Virus record (IMG/VR): IMGVR_UViG_3300042290_000609
Location: 1-64,000 of that record
From: a virus
Reading direction: 5' to 3' (one strand)
Length of the DNA stretch: 64,000 nt
Below, in pieces: positions 24,499-33,111 of this stretch; within the stretch, counting starts at the first letter, position 1, and each line of letters opens with the position of its first letter. Below the pieces are notes generated by a model, which was given only the letters and a program-made list of their open reading frames with translations, made no database searches and was not told the origin of the DNA. The position numbers and the translations under genes were made by a program.

Positions 24499-26097
24499 AT
24501 GGAAATTCAACAATTATTAGAATCAGCTAATCCTTACGCTCGTGTAATGGATACAGCTAATACCTTAGTTTCTAAGTGGACTAAGTCTGGCCTTTTAGAA
24601 GGTCTTAAAGGCGAAGTTGAGAAAAACAACATGGCTATCTTGTTAGAAAACCAAGCTAAGCAATTAGTAGTAGAAAGTAACAACACTGGTTTAGGTGGTG
24701 GTACTGCTACTTTCGGTGCTGGTGGTTTTGGTGAGAACTGGGCTGGAGTTGCTTTACCGTTAGTTCGTCGTGTATTCGGTGATATCAGCGCTAAAGAATT
24801 CGTTTCAGTTCAATCTATGAGCTTACCTTCAGGTCTTATTTTCTATCTTGACTTCAAATATGGTACAGATAAGAAAGCATTTGAAGGATCTTTATATGGT
24901 GCTTCTACTGATTTAAAATCAACTAATACAGCAAAAGGTTTGTATGGTGTTGGTAAATTTGGTTATTCAATCAACCAATTCTCTCAATCATTTGCTTCTG
25001 CTTCAGTTGCTACTGCTTCTGCTACTTTAGCTGATGTTAATTACGATACAACAGTATCTTTAACTACTTTGAAAAAAGTAACTGTTACTGGTGCTGCTGG
25101 TATTACAGATTTAGATATTGAAGCTGTTCGTGGTACTTTCATTAGTGGTTCTACTGCTGACGAATCTAAAGTATTACCTCAGTACACTACAGTTTCTGGA
25201 AGCAATATTATCTACGTAGTAGATGGTGGTGCTAAAGAAGACGTAGTATTGTTCTTCAACAAAGCTAACCGTGATAACGCTCGTGGTGATTTCGAAGATA
25301 GAGCTGATTACAGCGTTCCTAACGCTAATAGCGCTTCTCAAATCGTTATCCCTTCATTGGATGTTAACATGAAGTCTGAAGCAGTTGTTGCTAAGACTCG
25401 TAAATTGAAAGCACAATGGACTCCAGAATTCGCTCAGGATTTGAATGCTTACCATTCAATCGATGCTGAAGCTGAATTAACTAGCTTAATGAGCCAGTAC
25501 ATCTCTATGGAAATCGATTTAGAAATCTTAGAAATGTTGATTAAGAACGTACCAACTTCTACAACTGAATATTGGTCAGCTCAGAACAACGTGGCTTGGA
25601 ACGGTAGCTCTTTCGCTGCTTTAACAAACACTTTCTTCAACACTCAAGGTGGTTGGTTCCAAACTTTAGGAACTAAATTACAGAAAGTTTCTAACAAAAT
25701 TCACCAATTAACTCTTCGTGGTGGTGCTAACTTCTTAGTAGTATCTCCAACTGTAGCTACTATCTTAGAATCAATCCCAGGATTTGCTTCTGATGGTGAT
25801 GGTGATAAAGCTGAATTCAACTTCGGTATCCAAAAGATCGGTTCTTTAAACAGCCGTTACAAAGTTTACAAAAACCCTTACTTCACTGAAAACATCATCT
25901 TGATGGGTTACAAAGGTGCTCAGTTCTTGGAAACAGGTGCTGTATTTGCTCCATACATCCCAGTAATGATGACTCCATTAGTATACGATCCAACAACATT
26001 TACTCCACGTAAAGGTTTGATGACTCGTTACGCTAAGAAAATGGTTCGTCCTGAATTCTATGGTAAAGTGATTGTACACGGTTTAGAAACAGTTTAA
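24499..26097 (+). CDS. Major capsid protein (gp23-like)
   Basis: A 532-residue HK97-fold capsid protein of T4 gp23 type and similar length. The N-terminal 60 residues (LLESANPYARVMDTANTLV, KSGLLEGL, ILLENQAKQLVVES) look like the cleavable delta domain. VVE at about residue 59, just before a Gly/Thr-rich stretch, is the likeliest final cleavage point, comparable with E65 in T4. Further family landmarks are GVALPLVRRVFGDISAKEFV, KSEAVVAKTRKLKAQWTPE, and near the end PLVYDPTTFTPRKGLMTRYA. Codons ending in C (AAC, TTC, ATC) are visibly more frequent than in neighbouring genes, as expected for a very highly expressed protein. A strong terminator follows. Confidence 0.96.
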   Translation: MEIQQLLESANPYARVMDTANTLVSKWTKSGLLEGLKGEVEKNNMAILLENQAKQLVVESNNTGLGGGTATFGAGGFGENWAGVALPLVRRVFGDISAKEFVSVQSMSLPSGLIFYLDFKYGTDKKAFEGSLYGASTDLKSTNTAKGLYGVGKFGYSINQFSQSFASASVATASATLADVNYDTTVSLTTLKKVTVTGAAGITDLDIEAVRGTFISGSTADESKVLPQYTTVSGSNIIYVVDGGAKEDVVLFFNKANRDNARGDFEDRADYSVPNANSASQIVIPSLDVNMKSEAVVAKTRKLKAQWTPEFAQDLNAYHSIDAEAELTSLMSQYISMEIDLEILEMLIKNVPTSTTEYWSAQNNVAWNGSSFAALTNTFFNTQGGWFQTLGTKLQKVSNKIHQLTLRGGANFLVVSPTVATILESIPGFASDGDGDKAEFNFGIQKIGSLNSRYKVYKNPYFTENIILMGYKGAQFLETGAVFAPYIPVMMTPLVYDPTTFTPRKGLMTRYAKKMVRPEFYGKVIVHGLETV

Positions 26098-26112
26098 TCT
26101 AAACTAGCCCCG

Positions 26113-26170
26113 CTATAATCTCAGTATTATAGTTCTAAATAGCCCGACCCCGTAAGGTCGGGCTTTTTTT
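26113..26170 (+). terminator. Terminator after major capsid gene (two hairpins)
   Basis: CTATAAT (26113-26119) pairs with ATTATAG (26126-26132). The main hairpin AGCCCGACC (26141-26149) pairs with GGTCGGGCT (26156-26164) and ends in a T-tract to 26170. Confidence 0.9.
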
Positions 26171-26173
26171 GTT

Positions 26174-26183
26174 AATATTTATT
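26174..26183 (+). promoter_or_regulatory. Promoter-like AATATTTATT element before phoH
   Basis: It sits 3 bases after the capsid terminator T-tract and 22 bases before the ATG at 26206, so a terminator-promoter boundary is likely. Confidence 0.5.
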
Positions 26184-26205
26184 GGAAATTAAACAACCGT
26201 TACAT

Positions 26206-26874
26206 ATGAGAGAACCTAATCGCGAACGCAAAAGTGAAATTAAATCAATTAACGCAGTTCAATTAAATGAAGAACAAAAAGAAGCAAAACGATTAATAGT
26301 AGAAAACCAAATTGTTATAATAACAGGTAGAGCAGGAAGTGGTAAATCATTAGTATGTGCACAAGCAGCATTAGATTTCCTTAAAAGAAAACAAATAGAT
26401 TGTATATACAATACACGTGCTGCTGTTGAAGTAGGCAAAAGTTTAGGATTCCTACCAGGAGCCTTAAGTGAAAAATTTGATCCATATATGGAAGCGTTGT
26501 TAGAAAACCTATCTAAATGTTGTTCTGATAAAAATGAGGTTGCGAAGTTAGTACAAGAAGAAAAAATTAAAGCATTACCTGTTCAATTTATTCGTGGTAA
26601 AACAATTGATGATATTTTAATTGTTGAAGAAGCTCAAAATCTAACTAAAGGTGAAATGTTAGCTATATTAACACGTTTAGGTAAAAATGGTAAGATAGTA
26701 ATTAATGGGGATAATGAACAAACTGATATTAAAAATCCAACAGGTGAATTAAATGGATTGTTGTATGTCATTGAATTATCTAAAAAAATTGAAGAAATTC
26801 AGTGGATTAAATTAGCAACTAACCATAGATCGGACCTAGTTGGTAAGATATTGGATTATGAATATGGGAAATAA
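26206..26874 (+). CDS. phoH: PhoH-like P-loop ATPase
   Basis: 222 residues from ATG 26206. A longer TTG-started version would overlap the promoter-like element and is rejected. Walker A GRAGSGKS lies at residues 41-48, and the Walker B region DDILIVEEAQNLTKGEM lies in the second half. GKIVINGDNEQTDI (sensor-type segment) and ATNHRSDLVGKILDYE follow. PhoH proteins are RNA-binding ATPases with helicase or RNase links in bacteria and a frequent phage auxiliary gene. The phage role is unsettled. Its location between capsid and neck genes is unusual for an auxiliary gene and suggests late expression. Confidence 0.9.
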   Translation: MREPNRERKSEIKSINAVQLNEEQKEAKRLIVENQIVIITGRAGSGKSLVCAQAALDFLKRKQIDCIYNTRAAVEVGKSLGFLPGALSEKFDPYMEALLENLSKCCSDKNEVAKLVQEEKIKALPVQFIRGKTIDDILIVEEAQNLTKGEMLAILTRLGKNGKIVINGDNEQTDIKNPTGELNGLLYVIELSKKIEEIQWIKLATNHRSDLVGKILDYEYGK

Positions 26875-26881
26875 TATATTC

Positions 26882-26892
26882 AATATTTATAC
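26882..26892 (+). promoter_or_regulatory. Promoter-like AATATTTATAC element before neck genes
   Basis: A full-consensus copy 20 bases before the ATG at 26913. Confidence 0.5.
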
Positions 26893-26912
26893 ATGACAAA
26901 TACTAGTGAATA

Positions 26913-28910
26913 ATGGCGATTAACTTAATGCAACTATATGATAATTACAATGGTGATGTATCATATCTTTCAAATGTAAAGGGCAATTGCCCCTTTGAAT
27001 ATTATACTGATGATCCTGAATTCTTACGTGATGCTAAGAATGCTGCTAAGTACGTTGCTCAACGTTTAGGTACAGGTATAGGTTTGTCAACATTAAACAT
27101 TAGCGATTTAACTATATATGCTGCTTTTGAAGAAGCAGTTACTACATATGGTAACTTAGTTTACCAATATAAAATTAGAGACAACTATATCAACATGGAA
27201 GGCTCAGAAACCTCTCCATTTTCAAATATAGGTTATACTCATATATTAAGTGATGATGTTGGTTCTCCTGTTAGTTGGTCTGCTCCAAGACCAGCGAATT
27301 GGGCTGAAGTAAACTTTAATCAGTCTTATTCAGCGTCTATCGTAGATAATGAGATCTGGGTTATTTCCGCCTCTATCAACGATTTTATCGCGCCTGACTT
27401 TAGCTATATCAACTCATTTACTTTGGGATCTGGATTTGTTGATCCAACATACACAGGACCAGGTAATCTTGTAATGGATTTGAGCCAGTTTGTGTATAAT
27501 CAATTTAATAGAACGGGTGGTGCAACTGTTGTTACACCATATTATAATGCTGCTACTTCATCATGGAATGCAGCTAGTGTTAGTATTACATCAGGTTCAA
27601 CATCATTTGTTGTTACAGGTAGTAACAATACAATTACTAATTTCTATGTAGGAGATGATACAGGGGTTGATACAGATACTAATTTTTATATTGTAACTGG
27701 AAGTACAGCAGCATTAACAGCAGCAAATATAGCAGCTAAATTAACTGCAGTATCTTCTGCTTCATTTGGTACACCTATGACATTTGTTACAGGTTCTCCT
27801 GCAACAACTTTAAATATTTCTTCTTCATTATCATATTCTAATATTACTAATTTTAGAATTAATGGAACTAGTGCTCAATTCACAGGAGTAACTTCAGGAT
27901 CTAATTATAGTATACCTGAAGGTTATTCTCATATCTATTTCTTTACTACAACACCCAATATTGCAGGCAATGGAGCAAGATTTACAGGATCAAATGGTAC
28001 TATCCCAACAGTTTATATTCAAACAACTGTTGATACATTTAATGATAAAGTATTAAGCAACAACTTAACAACAATAACATCAGTTATTGCTGATGGTTAT
28101 GGAGCTGAAGCTAATGTTGGTGGAAATTATGATATTAAAAAAGGTAGTTTGAAATTAATTCCTGGTGAACAGGATTATGATTTAAATGAATGGGCTGCTG
28201 TATCAGAGTCATTAGAACTTGGAGACACAATTGAGGTTCGAAGAGTATATCATGAACAACCTCCAGCAATCGCTAGATATTTTGATCCATACGCAGGTAC
28301 AGGTACTGGTGTTCAATCATTACTTGAAACATTTGGATTTGGTCAGTTTTCTCCTGGTATTAACTTCTTATTAATGCCTATGAATTTTGACTTACAAAAG
28401 ATTCAATCAATTGAATTAAATGATACTATCAGACGTGCTGGTTATTCATTTGAACTACAAAATAATAAATTAAGAATATTCCCAAGACCTTCTATTGATT
28501 TAAACTTATACTTTGAATATGTTAAAAAAAGTAATAAGAATTCTATATTAAGAGATAGAAGAAAGAATGTTGTTACTGATGTAATGAATGTTCCTTACAG
28601 AAATCCTGTATACATGAATATTAACACTGTTGGTAGAATGTGGATATTTAAATATACTTTAGCATTAGCTAGGGAAGTTGAATCACATATTCGTATTCAA
28701 TATTCTAGTACGCAAATTCAAGGTATAGGACCAATAAATGGTTCTGAATTGATTACAGATGCTAGAAAAGAAAAAGAAGATTTAATTTTGGAATTAAAAG
28801 AAATGTTAAATGAGGTTTCTCGTAAGAGCCAACTTGAAAGAAAACAACAAGAAGCTGGATTCTTAAAAGATACTTTAGCATCTATTCCATTACCAATTTA
28901 TATTAAATAA
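26913..28910 (+). CDS. Neck protein (gp13-like) with large Ser/Thr/Gly-rich insertion
   Basis: A 665-residue protein. N-terminal residues (CPFEYYTDDPEFLRDAKNAA, TIYAAFEEAVTTYGNLVYQYK) and the C-terminal quarter (IFKYTLALAREVESHIRIQY, INGSELITDARKEKEDLI, then LKEMLNEVSRKSQLE) match the T4 gp13 head-completion type. Between about residues 160 and 410 lies a beta-rich, Ser/Thr/Gly/Asn-rich region (ITSGSTSFVVTGSNN, FYIVTGSTAALTAANIAAKL) absent from the much shorter T4 protein. It could be an exposed decoration or adhesion insertion. The head-to-tail joining role is inferred from family and position. It is followed by the gp14-like gene with a TAATG junction. Confidence 0.75.
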   Translation: MAINLMQLYDNYNGDVSYLSNVKGNCPFEYYTDDPEFLRDAKNAAKYVAQRLGTGIGLSTLNISDLTIYAAFEEAVTTYGNLVYQYKIRDNYINMEGSETSPFSNIGYTHILSDDVGSPVSWSAPRPANWAEVNFNQSYSASIVDNEIWVISASINDFIAPDFSYINSFTLGSGFVDPTYTGPGNLVMDLSQFVYNQFNRTGGATVVTPYYNAATSSWNAASVSITSGSTSFVVTGSNNTITNFYVGDDTGVDTDTNFYIVTGSTAALTAANIAAKLTAVSSASFGTPMTFVTGSPATTLNISSSLSYSNITNFRINGTSAQFTGVTSGSNYSIPEGYSHIYFFTTTPNIAGNGARFTGSNGTIPTVYIQTTVDTFNDKVLSNNLTTITSVIADGYGAEANVGGNYDIKKGSLKLIPGEQDYDLNEWAAVSESLELGDTIEVRRVYHEQPPAIARYFDPYAGTGTGVQSLLETFGFGQFSPGINFLLMPMNFDLQKIQSIELNDTIRRAGYSFELQNNKLRIFPRPSIDLNLYFEYVKKSNKNSILRDRRKNVVTDVMNVPYRNPVYMNINTVGRMWIFKYTLALAREVESHIRIQYSSTQIQGIGPINGSELITDARKEKEDLILELKEMLNEVSRKSQLERKQQEAGFLKDTLASIPLPIYIK

Positions 28911-29506
28911 TGGCTAAAGGAATTATAAAAGAAGGAGGAACAGTTTCACAAGCTCCTATTGTTTCTCCCCCACCAAGGGGAGGTGGAATAGGCTCTCCTG
29001 CACCACCACCTGCTCCAACTCCTCAACCTGCCCCTCCAGCAGCCCCTCCGGGCCCTGGTGGACAAGCAGCAGTTACTGTTCAACAAGCAATTAATTTTGC
29101 TGGTATGAAAGTAGGATACTTTAAATGTGACCTAGATAATACAGTAGCTAATATGTATGGTGAGTCAATGGAGAAGTGGTATTATCCTCCAATGGAAATA
29201 AAGTGTTTAATTGAAAGAACTGCTTTATCTTATGTAGATGCTGAGTATGGTTCCGATCCTACTCAAAACATTACAATAAGCATACCAAAATTAACAGTTG
29301 AACAATTCAATTTCACACCAGAAGTTGGAGATATAGTAGTTGATAGAGATAGATATTATGAGGTAACATCAACCGATGCTCAGTTTTATACAGCTGCAGG
29401 ATCACCTATATCTGCTCAAACAGCAAACGCAACTGGTAACCTTATTATATATATCTTGACTTGTTCTTTAACAAGGATGACAAGATTGAATATATTAGAA
29501 TCATGA
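28910..29506 (+). CDS. Neck protein (gp14-like)
   Basis: A 198-residue protein. A Pro/Gly/Ala-rich, probably disordered N-terminal 60 residues precede a beta-rich domain (KCLIERTALSYVDAEYGSDP, LTVEQFNFTPEVGDIVVDRD) with RYYEVTSTDAQFY. The VGDIVVDRDRYYEV pattern is what I recognise from T4 gp14-type neck proteins and head-tail connectors. Gene order after gp13 supports this. The poly-proline N-terminus is not part of the T4 protein and may bind partners flexibly. The stop overlaps the next ATG. Confidence 0.65.
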   Translation: MAKGIIKEGGTVSQAPIVSPPPRGGGIGSPAPPPAPTPQPAPPAAPPGPGGQAAVTVQQAINFAGMKVGYFKCDLDNTVANMYGESMEKWYYPPMEIKCLIERTALSYVDAEYGSDPTQNITISIPKLTVEQFNFTPEVGDIVVDRDRYYEVTSTDAQFYTAAGSPISAQTANATGNLIIYILTCSLTRMTRLNILES

Positions 29507-29841
29507 TGAAACTAGAAAATATATTAAACGAAATTTTATCTATATACAAAATAGAAGTATTGATAAAAACTAATTCAAATTATAATCAAGTATTGATTTA
29601 TAATGAGGTTAGAGCCCTTCCTGGAGTTGTAGTTGTAACAGTACAACAAAGTGATTTTTTAGATGCAAAAGCAACTAATGTAGCTGAATTTGCTTTATTA
29701 AAATTAAAATACATTGTATCAACCACACCAGAAGAAGATATTCAAAAAATTAAAATTGCAGCATCAACTACTCATAAAGTAGATGGATTATTACAATTTA
29801 TTCCTAGATTACAAACAATTGAAAAAGTAGGACAATATTAA
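29503..29841 (+). CDS. Small neck-region protein
   Basis: A 112-residue protein from ATG 29503 (overlapping the previous stop, ATGA), giving MMKLENILNEIL with an LNE site. An upstream TTG in the same frame is not needed. The body (YNQVLIYNEVRALPGVVVVT, LLKLKYIVST, IKIAASTTHKVDGLLQF) has a ferredoxin-like beta-alpha-beta pattern, comparable with small proteins near the neck genes of T4-like environmental phages. Function unknown. Confidence 0.6.
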   Translation: MMKLENILNEILSIYKIEVLIKTNSNYNQVLIYNEVRALPGVVVVTVQQSDFLDAKATNVAEFALLKLKYIVSTTPEEDIQKIKIAASTTHKVDGLLQFIPRLQTIEKVGQY

Positions 29842-29843
29842 TT

Positions 29844-30197
29844 ATGAAATTAACAGATATACTAGACGAAATGATGGGAAACCCAGAAATTACTATTTCT
29901 GATTTATCTCCTGAACAAAAAAGAGAATTATATAAAACAGGAAGAATTTTAGTCCCATTACCTCAGGATCCAAATCGTCCTGAAATGTCAGCTTCTCAAG
30001 TAATTAATTTACCTAAAATTGATAATATCAAGAGAACTATAATTCAAAATAAAAGAGAATTTGATGTATTCACTTTCTCTACAAACCCAGATATTGCTTC
30101 TACAGCAAAAGAAATTAGTAAGTTATACAACCAATTATTTAGAGCTATGAATGCTTTAGATAAACTAATGGCCTTAGAAAAACAAGGTAGAATATAA
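29844..30197 (+). CDS. Small helical neck-region protein
   Basis: A 117-residue protein. MKLTDILDEMMGNPEITISD begins with the family N-terminus and an LDE site. It continues with a beta-hairpin-like middle and two C-terminal helices (ASTAKEISKLYNQLFRAM, NALDKLMALEKQGR). TAATG junction with the next gene. Unknown function; probably structural. Confidence 0.6.
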   Translation: MKLTDILDEMMGNPEITISDLSPEQKRELYKTGRILVPLPQDPNRPEMSASQVINLPKIDNIKRTIIQNKREFDVFTFSTNPDIASTAKEISKLYNQLFRAMNALDKLMALEKQGRI

Positions 30198-31429
30198 TGA
30201 GAAAAAGATCAATAGAAACAACAAAACCGTTTGAGGCTGCACAGTCACGAATAGAAGCCTATGACAAATCAATAGGCAAGCCAGTTTCTACCACTTCTTT
30301 TACTCAAAATCGTGCTAGAGAAATTTCTCGTAAAAACGATAAAATAAAAGATTTTTCTGTTGGTTTACAAGATTTAGACGGTGCTATTATATATTATTTT
30401 AATAACACAATCAAACCCCAAGTATTTCAAGACGGGGAAATGATTAATGTTCCTATAATATATGGTTCTCCTGAAAGATGGAAATCAATACAACAAGATG
30501 GGTTTTTAAGAGATTCAAATAATAAAGTTAGAGTTCCTATCATAGTATTTAGACGTACTAATATTGAAAAAAATAGAACTTTAGGTAATAAAATAGATGG
30601 TAATAAAGCTCATCTATTTCAAGTATTTGAAACAAAATATAATAAGAAAAATCATTATGATAAATTCTCATTACTAACAAACAAAACCCCATCATCTCAG
30701 TTTTATGTATCTGTAGTACCTGATTATGTTACTGTAACATATGAATGTATTATATTTACAAATTATGTAGAACAAAATAATAAAATTGTTGAAGCAGTAG
30801 AATTTGCTTCTGATTCATATTGGGGTGATCCAAAACGTTTTCAATTTAGATCTAAAATTGATTCATTTGCAACAACTGTGTCAGTAGAATCAGATAATGA
30901 TAGGGTAGCAAAAACAACATTTAGTATTACATTAAATGGATATATAATTCCTGATTCTATTAATAAAGAATTAGCAAATAGTGATATGTTTTATTCCAAA
31001 TCTCAAGTAGTATTTGGTTTAGAAACAACAACGGGTGATGCTGAAGAAGTACAAACAATTGGAATTAGACCAAATATAGGTGGTGGTACATCATTTGTTG
31101 AAGGTTCAACTAATGTTACTATTATAGATACAGCAGCTAGTGATCTTGAATATTTACAAACAAATAACACAAGAACCGCTACAACTGTAACATCAAACAC
31201 AGCAACATTTGTTGGAGTAAGTATATTAAACCCACCAGAAGGGTCATTTATACCAAACCCAACATTAGCAAACTTTACATTTACAGCAAATGGTCTTTAT
31301 ATACCACACCAAGCAATTGTATCGTTTGTAGACGTTTGTGCTAATTCAATATTAACAATTAATCCTTCAATATTGGGGTATACATTAGTTTCAACTGATA
31401 CTATTATAGTAGTAGGTAAAGTAACATAA
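30197..31429 (+). CDS. Tail completion/sheath stabiliser protein (gp15-like)
   Basis: A 410-residue protein. Residues about 170-285 (VVPDYVTVTYECIIFTNYVE, then NKIVEAVEFASDSYWGDPKR, FQFRSKIDSFATTVSV, TTFSITLNGYIIPDSI) match the conserved part of the T4 gp15 family, which caps the tail and joins it to the neck. The N-terminal 60 residues are basic and extended. The C-terminal 110 residues (ILNPPEGSFIPNPTLANFTF onward) form an extra Ig-like beta domain not present in T4 gp15. Position after gp13/gp14-like genes agrees with the assignment. Confidence 0.75.
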   Translation: MRKRSIETTKPFEAAQSRIEAYDKSIGKPVSTTSFTQNRAREISRKNDKIKDFSVGLQDLDGAIIYYFNNTIKPQVFQDGEMINVPIIYGSPERWKSIQQDGFLRDSNNKVRVPIIVFRRTNIEKNRTLGNKIDGNKAHLFQVFETKYNKKNHYDKFSLLTNKTPSSQFYVSVVPDYVTVTYECIIFTNYVEQNNKIVEAVEFASDSYWGDPKRFQFRSKIDSFATTVSVESDNDRVAKTTFSITLNGYIIPDSINKELANSDMFYSKSQVVFGLETTTGDAEEVQTIGIRPNIGGGTSFVEGSTNVTIIDTAASDLEYLQTNNTRTATTVTSNTATFVGVSILNPPEGSFIPNPTLANFTFTANGLYIPHQAIVSFVDVCANSILTINPSILGYTLVSTDTIIVVGKVT

Positions 31430-31430
31430 A

Positions 31431-31691
31431 ATGGCACGAATTAGATTAGAACAAATATTATCTCCATTAAGCCTATCAGGTAGTGGATTAGTAATAGAAG
31501 GTGATTTAACTGTAGTTAGTGGATCATCAACCTTCTATCAACAAACATCATCAATCCCCGCAATAACCGTGTATGGAGATGCTGTAATTCATGATATGCC
31601 TGGTGTATCCTCGGCTTCTCTAACAATAGACAACATAGATACTTTAGGAGACGAAACAACTCCACAATCAGTTGATTTGGGTACGTTCTAA
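31431..31691 (+). CDS. Short fibre-like beta protein
   Basis: An 86-residue protein starting one base after the gp15-like gene. The sequence (LSPLSLSGSGLVIEGDLTVV and VYGDAVIHDMPG) is rich in Ser/Gly and alternating hydrophobics, like segments of the fibre proteins that follow (SGNATIDGNITLGGNITV in the next gene). It may be a small fibre cap or a remnant N-terminal fibre module. No family assigned. Confidence 0.5.
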   Translation: MARIRLEQILSPLSLSGSGLVIEGDLTVVSGSSTFYQQTSSIPAITVYGDAVIHDMPGVSSASLTIDNIDTLGDETTPQSVDLGTF

Positions 31692-31694
31692 CTT

Positions 31695-31704
31695 AATATT
31701 TATT
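31695..31704 (+). promoter_or_regulatory. Promoter-like AATATTTATT element
   Basis: A copy of the recurring element 36 bases before the ATG at 31741. Confidence 0.45.
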
Positions 31705-31740
31705 AATAGACATAATTCCATTAAATTATAAATAAAAAGT

Positions 31741-32991
31741 ATGGCCCAAATAATTAAACACCGTCGCGGTTCGATAGCCAACGTCGGTACCCTTTCACCG
31801 GTTAATGCTGGTGAAATTATATTAGGTACAGGCTCGATAGGTAATTTAGTAGGTCCTGTATTATTTGTAGGAGATTCAAGTTCTTACAAAGCAGTTCCTC
31901 AATTATACTATGGTTCTTCTGCACCAGATATCTCTAGTTACAGTCAATTAGAAGGTGTTTCTTTCTATAATTCTACTGATAAGAATCTTTACATTTTAAA
32001 GGCAGCTGGTAATACTCGTTTAGATTTAGCAGGTGCTGTAAGTGGAAGTGCAATTACTCCTTCAAGTATTACTACAGGTGTAATTACAGGTTCTAACTTA
32101 TATTTAAGTGGAAATGCTACAATTGATGGTAACATTACCTTAGGTGGTAATATTACAGTTGGTGATTCTAATACAGATTTTGTAACTTTTGGCGCAGACA
32201 TCAGTTCATCTATTATACCAGATGTTGATGCTGCTTTTGATTTAGGTACAAACAGCAAACGTTGGAGAACAATTTATGCTCAACAAGGTGTATTTACTTC
32301 AGCTAGTGGTTCATTCAGTGGTTCATTCGTAGGTAATGGTGCTGGATTAACAGGATTAGTAACTGAATTAGATATTGTATCAGATAGTGGTACTGGAAGT
32401 GTTGATTTATTAACACAAGCACTAACAGTTCAAGGTGTAGCAAATGAAATTAATACTTCAATTTCAGGACAAACAATAACAATTGGATTACCAGATAACG
32501 TAACAGTTAGTGGTGATCTAACAATAGGTGGTAATGAAATTAAATCAAGTACTGGAGATACAGTATTAACTTTAAATGTTAACAATGCTTCATTTGCTAA
32601 TAGTGTAACAATTGGAGGTAATTTAACAGTAAATGGTACTTCAACAATTGTTAATTCAACAACAATTGAAATTGGTGATAATATAATTTCATTAAATGGT
32701 ACTGGCGCTACAAATGCAGGTTTGGTTGTTAAAGACCCAACTGCCGGTAGTTTCGTATCTGGTTCTTTACTTTGGGATACAACAAATGACTACTGGATAG
32801 CAGGTGCATTAGGATCAGAAAAAAGAATTGCAGTTCAAAATGCAACTACTTTAACAACAAATGCTTTAATAATTGGTAACGCTTCAAGTGAAATAGTTTC
32901 AATAACAGCTCCATCAGCAGCAGACCAATATGCTAAATGGGATGGTAGCGCTTGGACAATGACAAATGTAGTAGATGGTGGTACTTTTTAA
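31741..32991 (+). CDS. Tail-fibre-like beta-rich protein with Mtd-type N-terminus
   Basis: A 416-residue protein. The N-terminus MAQIIKHRRGSIANVGTLSP followed by AGEIILGTGS resembles the N-terminal attachment domain of the Bordetella phage major tropism determinant, also seen at 33112 and 42065. The middle has repeated 8-12-residue beta strands (ATIDGNITLGGNITVGD). FDLGTNSKRWRTIYAQQGVF, a motif common in phage fibres, is followed by more NGTSTIVNSTTIEIGDN-type strands. There is no collagen repeat and no S74 domain. Probably a fibre or baseplate-distal protein. A terminator follows. Confidence 0.7.
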   Translation: MAQIIKHRRGSIANVGTLSPVNAGEIILGTGSIGNLVGPVLFVGDSSSYKAVPQLYYGSSAPDISSYSQLEGVSFYNSTDKNLYILKAAGNTRLDLAGAVSGSAITPSSITTGVITGSNLYLSGNATIDGNITLGGNITVGDSNTDFVTFGADISSSIIPDVDAAFDLGTNSKRWRTIYAQQGVFTSASGSFSGSFVGNGAGLTGLVTELDIVSDSGTGSVDLLTQALTVQGVANEINTSISGQTITIGLPDNVTVSGDLTIGGNEIKSSTGDTVLTLNVNNASFANSVTIGGNLTVNGTSTIVNSTTIEIGDNIISLNGTGATNAGLVVKDPTAGSFVSGSLLWDTTNDYWIAGALGSEKRIAVQNATTLTTNALIIGNASSEIVSITAPSAADQYAKWDGSAWTMTNVVDGGTF

Positions 32992-33018
32992 AATTTAACT
33001 ATTTCAATATAATTAATA

Positions 33019-33042
33019 GGGCTCCAATTCGGAGCCCTTTTA
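33019..33042 (+). terminator. Rho-independent terminator
   Basis: GGGCTCC (33019-33025) pairs with GGAGCCC (33031-33037) around AATTC, followed by TTTTA that merges into the next promoter-like element. Confidence 0.8.
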
Positions 33043-33052
33043 TATTTATACG
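33042..33052 (+). promoter_or_regulatory. Promoter-like ATATTTATACG element before giant fibre gene
   Basis: A full-consensus copy fused to the end of the terminator. It is 59 bases before the ATG at 33112. The leader contains a CACC-GTAA-GGTG hairpin (33069-33080). Confidence 0.55.
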
Positions 33053-33111
33053 TGCCTGATAGATAGGTCACCGTAAGGTGCAAGTATATACTTAAAATTA
33101 TTTGAGCGCTT

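Noticed and set aside
26182-26205. TTG-started extension of PhoH
   Set aside because: It overlaps the promoter-like element and terminator boundary; ATG 26206 gives a normal PhoH length. For similar reasons the TTG starts at 12363 and 29461 were not used.
26893-26913. Mini open frame ATG to TAA before the gp13-like gene
   Set aside because: Only six codons, with no sign of a function beyond possible leader translation.
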